Assembly: GCA_023230265.1 (NCBI GenBank)
Contig: JALNXR010000111.1
Location: 1 to 6,808, forward strand
Length of the DNA stretch: 6,808 nucleotides
Direction: 5' to 3'
From: Bacteroidales bacterium
GTDB taxonomy: Bacteria > Bacteroidota > Bacteroidia > Bacteroidales > UBA932
The notes beneath the pieces are model-generated. The model searched no databases. It was given only the letters and a program-made list of their open reading frames with translations, and had not been told where the DNA came from. Below are positions 1 to 6,666 of this stretch, piece after piece (position 1 is the stretch's first letter; each line of letters opens with the position of its first letter). Position numbers and translations under genes: made by a program.

Positions 1-1173
1 GTCAACTCGTTTTCTGCCACTTTTGAGAAAAAAGAGGTCAGGCTTGAATGGGCCCCATCTCAGGATTCACTTGAGGAGACAGCAACTCCCGATGGTTATA
101 TGGTCTATACAAGAATTAACGGAGATGGTTTTGACAACGGGAGATTTGTATCTCAGCCGGAGATACTGATGCAGGTGGAAAGCGGTAAAATCTACAGTTT
201 TAAAGTCACTGCTGTAAATAAAGGCGGTGAAAGCTTCCCCTCAGAAATCCTCTCGGTTTACAAGGCCCCTCAGGAGAGACACACCGTCTTGATAGTTAAC
301 GGATTCGACAGATTGTCAGCCCCCAAATCCTTTGCCTCTTCCGACACAAGCTATGCAGGTTTTCTGGATTTCATAGACAGCGGGGTACCTTATCTTTATG
401 ATATCTCATATGTGGGCAGTCAGTATGAATTCCGGAGGAGTGTTGAGTGGAGTGACGATGATTCACCAGGATTCGGCGCTTCATATGCAGATTATGAAAC
501 TAAGGTTATTGCCGGTAACAGTTTTGACTATCCATACATTCACGGAAAGGCATTCGCAAAAGCAGGATTGAGTTTTGTCTCCTGCAGCAGGGATGCTGTG
601 ACCTCCTCCAGAGTCAGGATGAACGACTATCCTGTTGTTGATATTATAATGGGTAAACAGCAAAGCACAGTTACTGGCAGAGAGGGAAACAGGATCAGAT
701 ACAGAGTATTTCCTTCCGGATTCATGCATTATATCAGAGATTATGCTGCAAAAGGCGGGAAAATAGTGGTTTCGGGAGCAAATATAGGAACCGATGTCTG
801 GGACTCACCCGGTATAGATAACGAGAGTAAAGATTTTGTTAACCAGGTTTTAAAGTACACTTTCAGAAGTAATAATGCCAGCAGGACCGGGAAGTTCAAA
901 GGCGCCCCCAACCCCTGGGATTTTAAAGGGAGTTTCACTTTTAGCAACACATTAAATCCAAAGATATATTGTGTGGAATCCCCTGACGCTATAGAACCGT
1001 ACGGTGAGGGATCCCATACAATTTTCCGGTATTCCGACAACAATCTTTCTGCCGGTATCGCATATAAAGGCAGTCATAGTGTAGTAGCACTCGGATTCCC
1101 TATCGAAACTATTGAAAGTGAAGAGAAAATAAATGAATTTATTAGTTATTTAATTAAATTTTTTGAATTGTGA
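1..1173 (+). CDS. FnIII plus golvesin-C-like ('xanthan lyase'-type) protein, C-terminal part
   Basis: This frame is open from base 1 to a TGA at 1171-1173 (390 codons), so the 5' end lies outside the window. The internal ATG at 100 falls inside a domain and is not a real start. Fragment residues about 1-88 resemble a fibronectin type III domain: VRLEWAP, then GYMVYTRING, then IYSFKVTAVNKGGESFPSE, matching the B, C and F strands. Residues about 93-390 form a separate conserved domain with beta-strand patterns HTVLIVNGFDR, VDIIMGKQ and GGKIVVSGANIGTD, plus DDDSPGFGAS, NSFDYPYIHGKA and a closing VVALGFPIET. The order suggests an alpha/beta, Rossmann or amidotransferase-like fold (inference). From memory this matches Bacteroidales proteins labelled 'xanthan lyase' or 'golvesin C-terminal-like domain'; the lyase name is not supported by anything visible here. 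Such proteins are usually exported, and some carry an N-terminal amidase domain, but a signal peptide or catalytic domain would lie upstream of the window. Catalytic function is unknown. Its stop overlaps the next start. Confidence 0.8.
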   Translation, partial: VNSFSATFEKKEVRLEWAPSQDSLEETATPDGYMVYTRINGDGFDNGRFVSQPEILMQVESGKIYSFKVTAVNKGGESFPSEILSVYKAPQERHTVLIVNGFDRLSAPKSFASSDTSYAGFLDFIDSGVPYLYDISYVGSQYEFRRSVEWSDDDSPGFGASYADYETKVIAGNSFDYPYIHGKAFAKAGLSFVSCSRDAVTSSRVRMNDYPVVDIIMGKQQSTVTGREGNRIRYRVFPSGFMHYIRDYAAKGGKIVVSGANIGTDVWDSPGIDNESKDFVNQVLKYTFRSNNASRTGKFKGAPNPWDFKGSFTFSNTLNPKIYCVESPDAIEPYGEGSHTIFRYSDNNLSAGIAYKGSHSVVALGFPIETIESEEKINEFISYLIKFFEL

Positions 1174-2498
1174 CATTAAGCAAAACCAGAGAAGCAGAGA
1201 TAATCGAGCTGATAAAAAATGAGGTAAAACCGGCACTGGGATGTACAGAGCCTATTGCGGTCTCCCTTGCAACTGCAAAAGCTGCAGAGGCTCTTAGAAG
1301 AATTGGATATGAGCCTGAGAAGGTAAAGGTTGAGGTTAGCGGTAATATTTTAAAGAACGGAATGGGGGTCGGAGTTCCCGGAACAGGAATGGTTGGGCTC
1401 CATATTGCAGCCGCTTTGGGAGTTACCTGTGGAAAATCAGCATATCACCTGGAGGTGCTGAAAGATCTGGATGAAAACTCCGTTTCAAGGGCAAAAGAGA
1501 TGTTAAATGAGAAACTTGTAGCTATTAATCTCTCAAAGAGTGATAAAAAACTCTATATATCAGCTACATGCACTTCAGGTATACACAAAGCCACAGCTGT
1601 GATTGAGGACAATCACGACTCAATAGTCTCTGTAAAAATCGACAACAAAGATATTCCCCTGACAGACAGCAAACTGGAAAAAGAAAGAAGAGCCGGTGAC
1701 AAGGATAATGATACACCCGGGAAAACTACCCTGGACTATAAACTTGATGTAAAAACCATACTTCAGTTTTCCAGACAGATACCCTTTACTGATATTGAAT
1801 TCATACTGGACTCTGTAACTCTCAACAAAGCATTGGCGCTGGAGGGGCTTAGAAACAGCTACGGACTTAAAGTTGGCAGAACTATTCAGGACAATGTTCA
1901 TAAAAATGTCTTTGGCAGCGGTTTGCTCACCTACTCTATGGCTATGACAGCAGCAGCATCAGACGCAAGGATGGCGGGGTGTACTCTTCCTGCGATGAGT
2001 AACTCGGGGAGCGGGAACCAGGGAATCACTGTTACCATGCCTGTAATTGCCGCCGCAGAAAAGCTGGAAAGTACCCGGGAGGAGCTGGCCAGAGCATTGG
2101 TTCTGAGTCATCTTATTGCTATACATATCAAAGGCTATCTGGGCAAACTCTCTGCACTGTGCGGATGCGTAATAGCCTCTACCGGAGCTGCTGCCGGGAT
2201 TGTTTTTTTGAGAAAAGGAAACTACGATCAGATATGTTATTCCATTAAAAATATGATCGGTAACATAACAGGAATGGTCTGTGACGGAGCAAAGGTGGGT
2301 TGCGCTCTAAAAGTTGCTTCCGGAGTTTCCTCCGCTGTTCAATCTTCCATTCTGGCACTTGATAACATCTGCATTTCTGAGAATGACGGAATAATCGAGA
2401 AGGATATCGAGAAGACCATTCAGAACCTGGGGAACATCGGAAGTAAGGGGATGGAGAACACAGACAGCATGATACTGGATATTATGGTCTGTAAATAA
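1170..2498 (+). CDS. cyuA: CyuA/CdsA-family Fe-S L-cysteine desulfidase (UPF0597, serine dehydratase alpha-like)
   Basis: The 442-residue product aligns by eye along its length with E. coli CyuA (YhaM) and is related to archaeal CdsA. That family uses a [4Fe-4S] cluster to turn L-cysteine into pyruvate, ammonia and sulfide in the cytoplasm; serine-type substrates are possible. Visible motifs are EVKPALGCTEPIA (Cys25), LKNGMGVGVPGTGMVGL (61-77), FILDSVTLNKALALEGL (211-227), SDARMAG (264-270), and LPAMSNSGSGNQGIT (273-287), the serine dehydratase alpha hallmark. Cys331 (LSALCGC), Cys371 (GMVCDGA) and Cys378 (GCALK) match the spaced cysteines that bind the cluster in L-serine dehydratases; Cys25 is the conserved N-terminal family cysteine. 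The start is GTG at 1170: an in-frame TGA at 1164-1166 rules out an extended start, and the first in-frame ATG is codon 65, after the conserved Cys25. The start overlaps the upstream TGA by 4 bases (GTGA), implying coupled translation. The next-to-last residue is also cysteine (Cys441). The exact substrate is inferred from the family. The symbol follows the E. coli homologue. Confidence 0.9.
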   Translation: MTLSKTREAEIIELIKNEVKPALGCTEPIAVSLATAKAAEALRRIGYEPEKVKVEVSGNILKNGMGVGVPGTGMVGLHIAAALGVTCGKSAYHLEVLKDLDENSVSRAKEMLNEKLVAINLSKSDKKLYISATCTSGIHKATAVIEDNHDSIVSVKIDNKDIPLTDSKLEKERRAGDKDNDTPGKTTLDYKLDVKTILQFSRQIPFTDIEFILDSVTLNKALALEGLRNSYGLKVGRTIQDNVHKNVFGSGLLTYSMAMTAAASDARMAGCTLPAMSNSGSGNQGITVTMPVIAAAEKLESTREELARALVLSHLIAIHIKGYLGKLSALCGCVIASTGAAAGIVFLRKGNYDQICYSIKNMIGNITGMVCDGAKVGCALKVASGVSSAVQSSILALDNICISENDGIIEKDIEKTIQNLGNIGSKGMENTDSMILDIMVCK

Positions 2499-2560
2499 AT
2501 CGCCCCGCAGGTATTTTCTTCTGTCTATTTGTCAGAGGATGTCAGTTATTCAGCCGGTGG

Positions 2561-2571
2561 TATATCTTTTG
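2561..2571 (+). promoter_or_regulatory. Possible -7 promoter element for htpG (weak)
   Basis: The 108-base gap 2499-2606 before htpG has no good terminator hairpin and no CIRCE-type inverted repeat. The best promoter candidate is TATATCTTTTG, one base off the Bacteroidetes -7 consensus TAnnTTTG and about 35 bases before the ATG. No convincing -33 TTTG lies at the right distance, so this is weak. htpG may instead be read through from the upstream genes, or may use a promoter I cannot recognise. Confidence 0.25.
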
Positions 2572-2606
2572 ATGTTTAAGGTCTCAAACTTTAATCATAA
2601 ACAGAT

Positions 2607-4616
2607 ATGCAAAAAGGTACAATTGGAGTTACAACTGAAAATATCTTCCCGATTATTAAGAAATTCCTCTATTCAGATCATGAAATTTTTCTCAGAGAGT
2701 TAATATCAAACGGTGTGGATGCCGTACAAAAGCTTAAGGCTCTTGCTTCCAGCGGCGAATACAAAAATGAGACAGGAGATTTAAAAGTTTCGGTCACTTT
2801 TGACAAGGATAAGGGGATAATTACCGTTAGCGATAATGGTATCGGGATGACACAGGAGGAGGTTGATAAGTATATCAATCAAATTGCCTTTTCCAGTGCC
2901 GGAGAATTTCTGGATAAGTATAAAGACCAGATCAGCAATATTATCGGTCACTTTGGACTGGGATTCTACTCCTCTTTTATGGTTGCAAAAAAGGTTGAAA
3001 TCCAGACCCTCTCTTATAAAGAGGGTGCAGAGGCAGTAAAATGGAACTGCGATGGGACACCTGAATATCAGATTGCAAAAGGGAAACGCAAAGAGAGGGG
3101 AACTGATATTATTCTTTATCTGGATGATGACTCCAAAGATTATGCTGAGGAGTTTAAACTCAGAGAACTGATCAACAAATATTGCAAATTTTTACCTGTT
3201 CCTGTTGAATTCGGCAAGGATAAAAAGGTAATAAACAATACAAATCCTCTATGGACAAGGAAGCCATCCGAACTAAAGGAGGAAGATTACAGCAATTTTT
3301 ACAGAGAGCTCTATCCGATGCAGAAGGATCCCCTTTTCTATATTCATCTTAATGTAGATTATCCCTTTAACCTCACTGGGATACTATACTTCCCCAAAAT
3401 CAAGGATAAGCTTGAAATCTCAAGGAATAAAATTCAGCTCTATTGCAATCAGGTTTTTGTAACCGATTCCGTAGAGAATATAGTTCCCGATTTTCTGACC
3501 CTTCTGCATGGTGTTATTGACTCTCCGGATATTCCGCTAAATGTTTCAAGAAGCTATCTGCAATCAGACCAGAATGTTAAGAAGATATCTTCTCATATCA
3601 CAAAGAAGGTAGCAGACAGGCTGGAAGAGATATTTAAAAATGACCGGAAAGGTCTGGAGGAGAAGTGGGACAATCTTAAACTATTCATAGAATACGGAAT
3701 GCTCTCAGAAGAGAAATTCTATGAGAGGGCAGAAAAATTTGCATTGCTTAAAAATACCGATAACAAATATTTTAGTTACGAAGAGTATCTTACTGCAATA
3801 GAATCTTCACAAAAAGATATGAACGGGAAACTGGTCTACCTCTATGCTACCGGCAAAGAGGATCAGTACAGCTATATTGACAGTGCAAAAAACAGAGGAT
3901 ATGATGTACTTCTTTTTGACAGTCAGCTGGATGCTCATTTCGTAAACCTTCTTGAATCCAAATTCAAAGATTCATCTTTTGTAAGGGTAGATTCAGACCA
4001 TATAGATAAACTGATAAAAAAACAGGAGTTGGAGAAACCTCATTTGACAGAGAATGAGATTGAGGATATCTCAAATTTGTTTGAAGCTGTCTTACCTGAA
4101 GAGGCTCATTATAGTTTTGTAATTGAAAATCATGACGACAGAGACGGTGCGCTGCTGATTACCCGCTCTGAATTTATGAGAAGATACCGGGAGATGTCTG
4201 CACTTAGCGGAGGAATGAATTTCTATGGATCTCTTCCGGAATCCTATACGGTTACGGTTAACTATAATCATCCCCTGGTAAAAAGAGTCCTTGAACAAAA
4301 GAGTGAAAAACTCAATACAGAGATTTTTAAGCTGGAAGAGAGACTTATTGAACCATCTGAGAAGCTTAAAGCTATTAAGGAGAAGATCGGAGATAAAAAG
4401 GAGGATTCTGTAGATACAGAAATCAGGGATGAGAAAAATGAGCTGGAAAAAGCAGTAGAAAGAATCAGATCTGAGAGAAAAGAGCTGCTCAAAGGATTCG
4501 GTAAAGAGAACGACCTTGTGAGAGAGCTGGCAGATCTTGCCCTTCTTGCAAACGGGCTGTTAAAGGGAGAAGATCTTAACAACTTTATTAAAAGGAGTTT
4601 ATCCTTGATCAAATAG
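2607..4616 (+). CDS. htpG: Molecular chaperone HtpG (bacterial Hsp90)
   Basis: This 669-residue cytoplasmic ATP-dependent chaperone is a homodimer that remodels client proteins, often with DnaK. The N-terminal GHKL ATPase domain (about 1-200) shows FLRELISNGVDA with catalytic Glu31 and Mg-binding Asn35, DNGIGM (76-81, nucleotide-contacting Asp76), GHFGLGFYSSFMVA (114-127, lid and glycine loop) and GTDIILYL (165-172). The middle domain has LWTRKPSEL, IHLNVDYPFNLTGILYFP and PLNVSRSYLQ, with Arg315 in the position of the ATP-sensing arginine. The C-terminal dimerisation domain runs from roughly 490; it holds SEFMRRYREMS and the conserved ending VRELADLALLANGLLKGE. Residues about 563-630 are rich in Glu and Lys and look like a long helical hairpin, longer than in E. 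coli HtpG (about 624 residues in all), as I recall for Bacteroidetes homologues. There is no MEEVD tail, as expected in bacteria. The ATG start gives the expected family N-terminus MQKGTIGVTTENIF. The usual Ala after Asn35 is Gly here, a mild variation. The gene is intact. Confidence 0.98.
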   Translation: MQKGTIGVTTENIFPIIKKFLYSDHEIFLRELISNGVDAVQKLKALASSGEYKNETGDLKVSVTFDKDKGIITVSDNGIGMTQEEVDKYINQIAFSSAGEFLDKYKDQISNIIGHFGLGFYSSFMVAKKVEIQTLSYKEGAEAVKWNCDGTPEYQIAKGKRKERGTDIILYLDDDSKDYAEEFKLRELINKYCKFLPVPVEFGKDKKVINNTNPLWTRKPSELKEEDYSNFYRELYPMQKDPLFYIHLNVDYPFNLTGILYFPKIKDKLEISRNKIQLYCNQVFVTDSVENIVPDFLTLLHGVIDSPDIPLNVSRSYLQSDQNVKKISSHITKKVADRLEEIFKNDRKGLEEKWDNLKLFIEYGMLSEEKFYERAEKFALLKNTDNKYFSYEEYLTAIESSQKDMNGKLVYLYATGKEDQYSYIDSAKNRGYDVLLFDSQLDAHFVNLLESKFKDSSFVRVDSDHIDKLIKKQELEKPHLTENEIEDISNLFEAVLPEEAHYSFVIENHDDRDGALLITRSEFMRRYREMSALSGGMNFYGSLPESYTVTVNYNHPLVKRVLEQKSEKLNTEIFKLEERLIEPSEKLKAIKEKIGDKKEDSVDTEIRDEKNELEKAVERIRSERKELLKGFGKENDLVRELADLALLANGLLKGEDLNNFIKRSLSLIK

Positions 4617-4639
4617 ACTATCCCTCAAATTATTAAATG

Positions 4640-4680
4640 CAAAAATGTAGCAACGAAAGTTGTTACATTTTTGTTAAATT
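4640..4680 (+). terminator. Rho-independent terminator after htpG
   Basis: A stem of 15 pairs is formed by 4640-4654 and 4659-4673, closed by the tetraloop GAAA (4655-4658). All pairs are Watson-Crick except one G-T (4650 with 4663). The 3' arm ends in five T, followed by GTTAAATT, so it fits an intrinsic terminator for htpG. The 5' arm carries the matching A run, so it could also stop transcription from the other side. It separates htpG from the phosphate genes. Confidence 0.85.
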
Positions 4681-4702
4681 TTCACCCTGTTTATTATCAT
4701 TA

Positions 4703-4735
4703 TTCTGCTAAATCTATGGCGAAAATCTAATTTTG
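4703..4735 (+). promoter_or_regulatory. Bacteroidetes-type promoter for the phoU-like/pit unit
   Basis: TAATTTTG at 4728-4735 is an exact match to the -7 consensus TAnnTTTG. TTCTG at 4703-4707, 20 bases upstream, is an imperfect -33 element (consensus TTTG). Transcription would begin around 4740-4744, giving a short leader of about 12-16 bases before the ATG at 4756. It lies just after the htpG terminator, as expected for a new unit. No Pho-box-like direct repeats are obvious. Confidence 0.55.
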
Positions 4736-4755
4736 CAGCCAAATCAAAGTAGCAT

Positions 4756-5406
4756 ATGAAAATAGACAGATTTCTGCAATTCTTTATTGTTAAGGAGAAA
4801 AAGTTTTACCCTCTTTACATATCACAGCTCAAAAACATTACAGAGGCTGCCGGTGAACTTAAGTCTCTCTTTCTTGAGAGCAGTTACGACAGGCAAAAAG
4901 AGTACTACAAGAAGATCAATGATCTGGAAGTAAAGGGTGATCACATCACAGCGCACATTTATGAGGAGCTGAATAAGACTTTTGTAACACCTTTTGACCG
5001 GGAAGACATCCACATTCTGGCATCAAGAATAGACAACTTTCTGGATTTCATTCATGATGCAGCCAGAAAGCAGGTTATGTATAAACCATTAAAAACCTAT
5101 AAGGACACAATTACCATTGTAGATTTTATTATGGAAGATGCAGTGCTTCTTAACAGGATCATGATGAATCTGGACAATATTCTTAAAAAGAGAGATGAAA
5201 TCCTAAAAATGTGTAAAAAAATTAAGGATATCGAGAGAAAAGTCGATGAGCTGTATGAAAATTTCAATGGCTACCTGTTCGAAAATGAAGAAGATGCAAA
5301 GGAATTGGTCAAACATAAAAACATTGTCCAGAGTCTGGAAGACACAACTGACAGGGCAAAGGATATCAGTGATACAATACGCTCAATTATTGTTAAACTG
5401 GCATAA
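4756..5406 (+). CDS. DUF47 / PhoU-like protein, partner of the PiT transporter
   Basis: The product is a 216-residue, nearly all-helical, charged cytoplasmic protein of the DUF47 (PhoU-related, TIGR00153-like) family. No signal peptide or membrane segment is seen. Family marks are the helix INDLEVKGDHITAHIYEELNKTF (54-76), then TPFDREDIHILASRIDNFLDFIHDA (78-102), whose Asp and Glu residues match the metal-binding E/DxxxD motifs of PhoU-type bundles. A second half repeats the pattern, with IKDIERKVDELYENF (156-170) and LEDTTDRAKDISDTIRSI (194-211). The length of about 210-220 is normal for the family. It stops 10 bases before the pit start, so the two genes are very probably one operon. DUF47 genes next to pit are a recurrent arrangement, and the protein is thought to modulate Pi transport or signal Pi status; the precise activity is not established. 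The ATG start follows the promoter closely and gives the usual N-terminus (MKIDRFLQFFIVKEKKFY). Confidence 0.92.
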   Translation: MKIDRFLQFFIVKEKKFYPLYISQLKNITEAAGELKSLFLESSYDRQKEYYKKINDLEVKGDHITAHIYEELNKTFVTPFDREDIHILASRIDNFLDFIHDAARKQVMYKPLKTYKDTITIVDFIMEDAVLLNRIMMNLDNILKKRDEILKMCKKIKDIERKVDELYENFNGYLFENEEDAKELVKHKNIVQSLEDTTDRAKDISDTIRSIIVKLA

Positions 5407-5416
5407 ATAAGATATT

Positions 5417-6445
5417 ATGCTGACAGTTGTAATAATTGCAATAATAATTGCCCTCCTTTTTGACTTTCTCAACGGCATGAACGATGCCGCAAATTCTATA
5501 GCTACAATCGTTTCTACAAAAGTTCTCTCCCCGGGTGTTGCAGTATTATGGGCTGCATTCTGGAACTTTGCAGCATTCTTTATTTTTGGAGTACATGTGG
5601 CAAATACTATGGGCAAAGGAATAGTCGACCCTAATGTGGTAAATCCCTACATTATACTATCAGCGCTTATAGGTTCTGTCGTCTGGGTATGGATCTGCAC
5701 CCATTACGGACTTCCAATAAGCGTCTCCCACGCACTGATAGGTGGTCTTATAGGTCCCGTCTGGCTTACTTACGGCAGTTCAGCTCTTGTTGTCACAGGA
5801 ATAATTAAAATTGCTGTTTTCATCGTTCTTTCTCCTTTGATCGGGATGATTCTTTCGTTCATATTTATGGCTATAACAATGAGACTCTTTAAGCACAAAC
5901 ATCCTTTAAAGGTTGAAGGAGTTTTCCATGGTCTGCAATTATTCTCTTCTGCAATTTTCAGTCTGGGACACGGGGGAAATGACGCTCAAAAAACCATGGG
6001 GATTATTGCTATTTTACTCTACAGTGTTGCGGGAACAAATGATTTTATATCCAAATATTTATTCGACTCCACAATGGGATTTCACGTTCCTTTGTGGCTG
6101 ACAATCACCTGTTATACTGTGATTGCTCTGGGAACCATTACCGGTGGTTGGAAGGTTATTAAAACATTGGGAGACGGTCTTGCAAAATTAAAACCTGTCC
6201 AGGGTTTCTGTGCAGAAACAGCAGGTGCTGCCACCCTTATAGGAACCGCTCTGGGAGGAATACCTGTCAGCACGACACACACAATTACCGGATCAATAAT
6301 CGGTGTGGGGATAACAAAAGGGATAAAATCTGTAAGATGGGCAACCGCAAAAAACATTGTGGGAGCATGGATATTCACAATACCCTGCACTCTGTTACTC
6401 TCAGGTTTGATCTATCTATTGATGAGCCAACTGCTTAATTTATAA
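5417..6445 (+). CDS. pit: Inorganic phosphate transporter, PiT family
   Basis: This is a 342-residue inner-membrane permease for inorganic phosphate (often as a metal-phosphate), driven by H+ or Na+; the coupling ion cannot be read from the sequence. The two inverted-repeat halves typical of PiT are clear. Half one has FDFLNGMNDAANSIAT (15-30) and GLPISVSHALIGGLIG (98-113). Half two has SLGHGGNDAQKTMGII (182-197) and GIPVSTTHTITGSIIG (281-296). The Asn-Asp pairs at 22-23 and 188-189 and the Ser/Thr-rich loops are the expected ion and phosphate contacts. Hydrophobic stretches lie at about 1-17, 41-63, 78-95, 103-118, 123-157, 190-204, 224-247, 265-280, 288-299 and 313-340. The central cytoplasmic loop (about 156-172) is short, so this is the compact form of about 330-340 residues, not the long PitA type of about 500. 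It is the second gene after the DUF47 gene, with a 10-base gap. No clear intrinsic terminator follows directly. Confidence 0.97.
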   Translation: MLTVVIIAIIIALLFDFLNGMNDAANSIATIVSTKVLSPGVAVLWAAFWNFAAFFIFGVHVANTMGKGIVDPNVVNPYIILSALIGSVVWVWICTHYGLPISVSHALIGGLIGPVWLTYGSSALVVTGIIKIAVFIVLSPLIGMILSFIFMAITMRLFKHKHPLKVEGVFHGLQLFSSAIFSLGHGGNDAQKTMGIIAILLYSVAGTNDFISKYLFDSTMGFHVPLWLTITCYTVIALGTITGGWKVIKTLGDGLAKLKPVQGFCAETAGAATLIGTALGGIPVSTTHTITGSIIGVGITKGIKSVRWATAKNIVGAWIFTIPCTLLLSGLIYLLMSQLLNL

Positions 6446-6478
6446 ATGTATGTGCCGTTTTTCGTCCTGAAATTTTGA

Positions 6479-6497
6479 TGTTAGCAAATTTTATAAA
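6479..6497 (+). repeat. 19-base direct repeat, copy 1
   Basis: TGTTAGCAAATTTTATAAA occurs here and again, identical, 88 bases further on. After the repeat the two copies continue as GTGCT and TCGCT, so the likeness fades gradually. Confidence 0.9.
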
Positions 6498-6566
6498 GTG
6501 CTCATATTGTTTGAAGTCAACCAGCTATTTCAGGCCTTACCCTACCTGTTTAGGACGGGACATAGG

Positions 6567-6585
6567 TGTTAGCAAATTTTATAAA
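6567..6585 (+). repeat. 19-base direct repeat, copy 2
   Basis: An exact second copy of TGTTAGCAAATTTTATAAA. Its core also acts as the left arm of a long inverted repeat with 6667-6680. Confidence 0.9.
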
Positions 6586-6607
6586 TCGCTGACTATATGC
6601 GTTGTGA

Positions 6608-6642
6608 CAATTTTTCAAAAAACTATGCTTTTTGAAAAATTG
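6608..6642. repeat. Perfect 14-bp inverted repeat (hairpin)
   Basis: CAATTTTTCAAAAA (6608-6621) and TTTTTGAAAAATTG (6629-6642) are exact reverse complements around a 7-base loop. No T tract follows (the next bases are CCTATTCAGC), so it is not a canonical terminator, although it could still act as a 3' end stabiliser for the pit message. It sits near the centre of the wider inverted repeat 6571-6680. Confidence 0.85.
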
Positions 6643-6666
6643 CCTATTCAGCTCAACAACAATAGG

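Noticed and set aside
741..1043. 100-codon minus-strand open frame inside the first gene
   Set aside because: It is opposite a well-conserved coding region, with no independent start signals and no recognisable product.
100..1173. The ATG at 100 as a true gene start
   Set aside because: The frame is open from base 1 and the upstream codons (VRLEWAP) supply an early strand of the same fibronectin type III domain, so the gene begins before the window.
2499..2606. CIRCE or other heat-shock operator before htpG
   Set aside because: No TTAGCACTC-N9-GAGTGCTAA type inverted repeat is present. The best arms, GTTT and AAAC at 2574-2589, are too short.
4268..4612. 114-codon open frame on the minus strand, serine-rich
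   Set aside because: It lies wholly inside htpG opposite the Glu/Lys-rich segment. The Ser/Leu/Phe bias is the expected antisense of GAA/AAG-rich codons.
6112..6390. 92-codon minus-strand open frame inside pit
   Set aside because: It is the antisense shadow of the second PiT half, whose conserved motifs are clearly on the + strand.
6479..6585. Possible CRISPR array
   Set aside because: There are only two exact copies, of 19 bases, with a 69-base gap and then an inverted copy; this does not have the regular unit size of a CRISPR array, and no cas gene is present.
6567..6660. Possible integron attC site
   Set aside because: GCTCAAC at 6651-6657 fits the R' core RYYYAAC, but the partner GTTGTGA does not fit GTTRRRY and there is no integrase or cassette gene.
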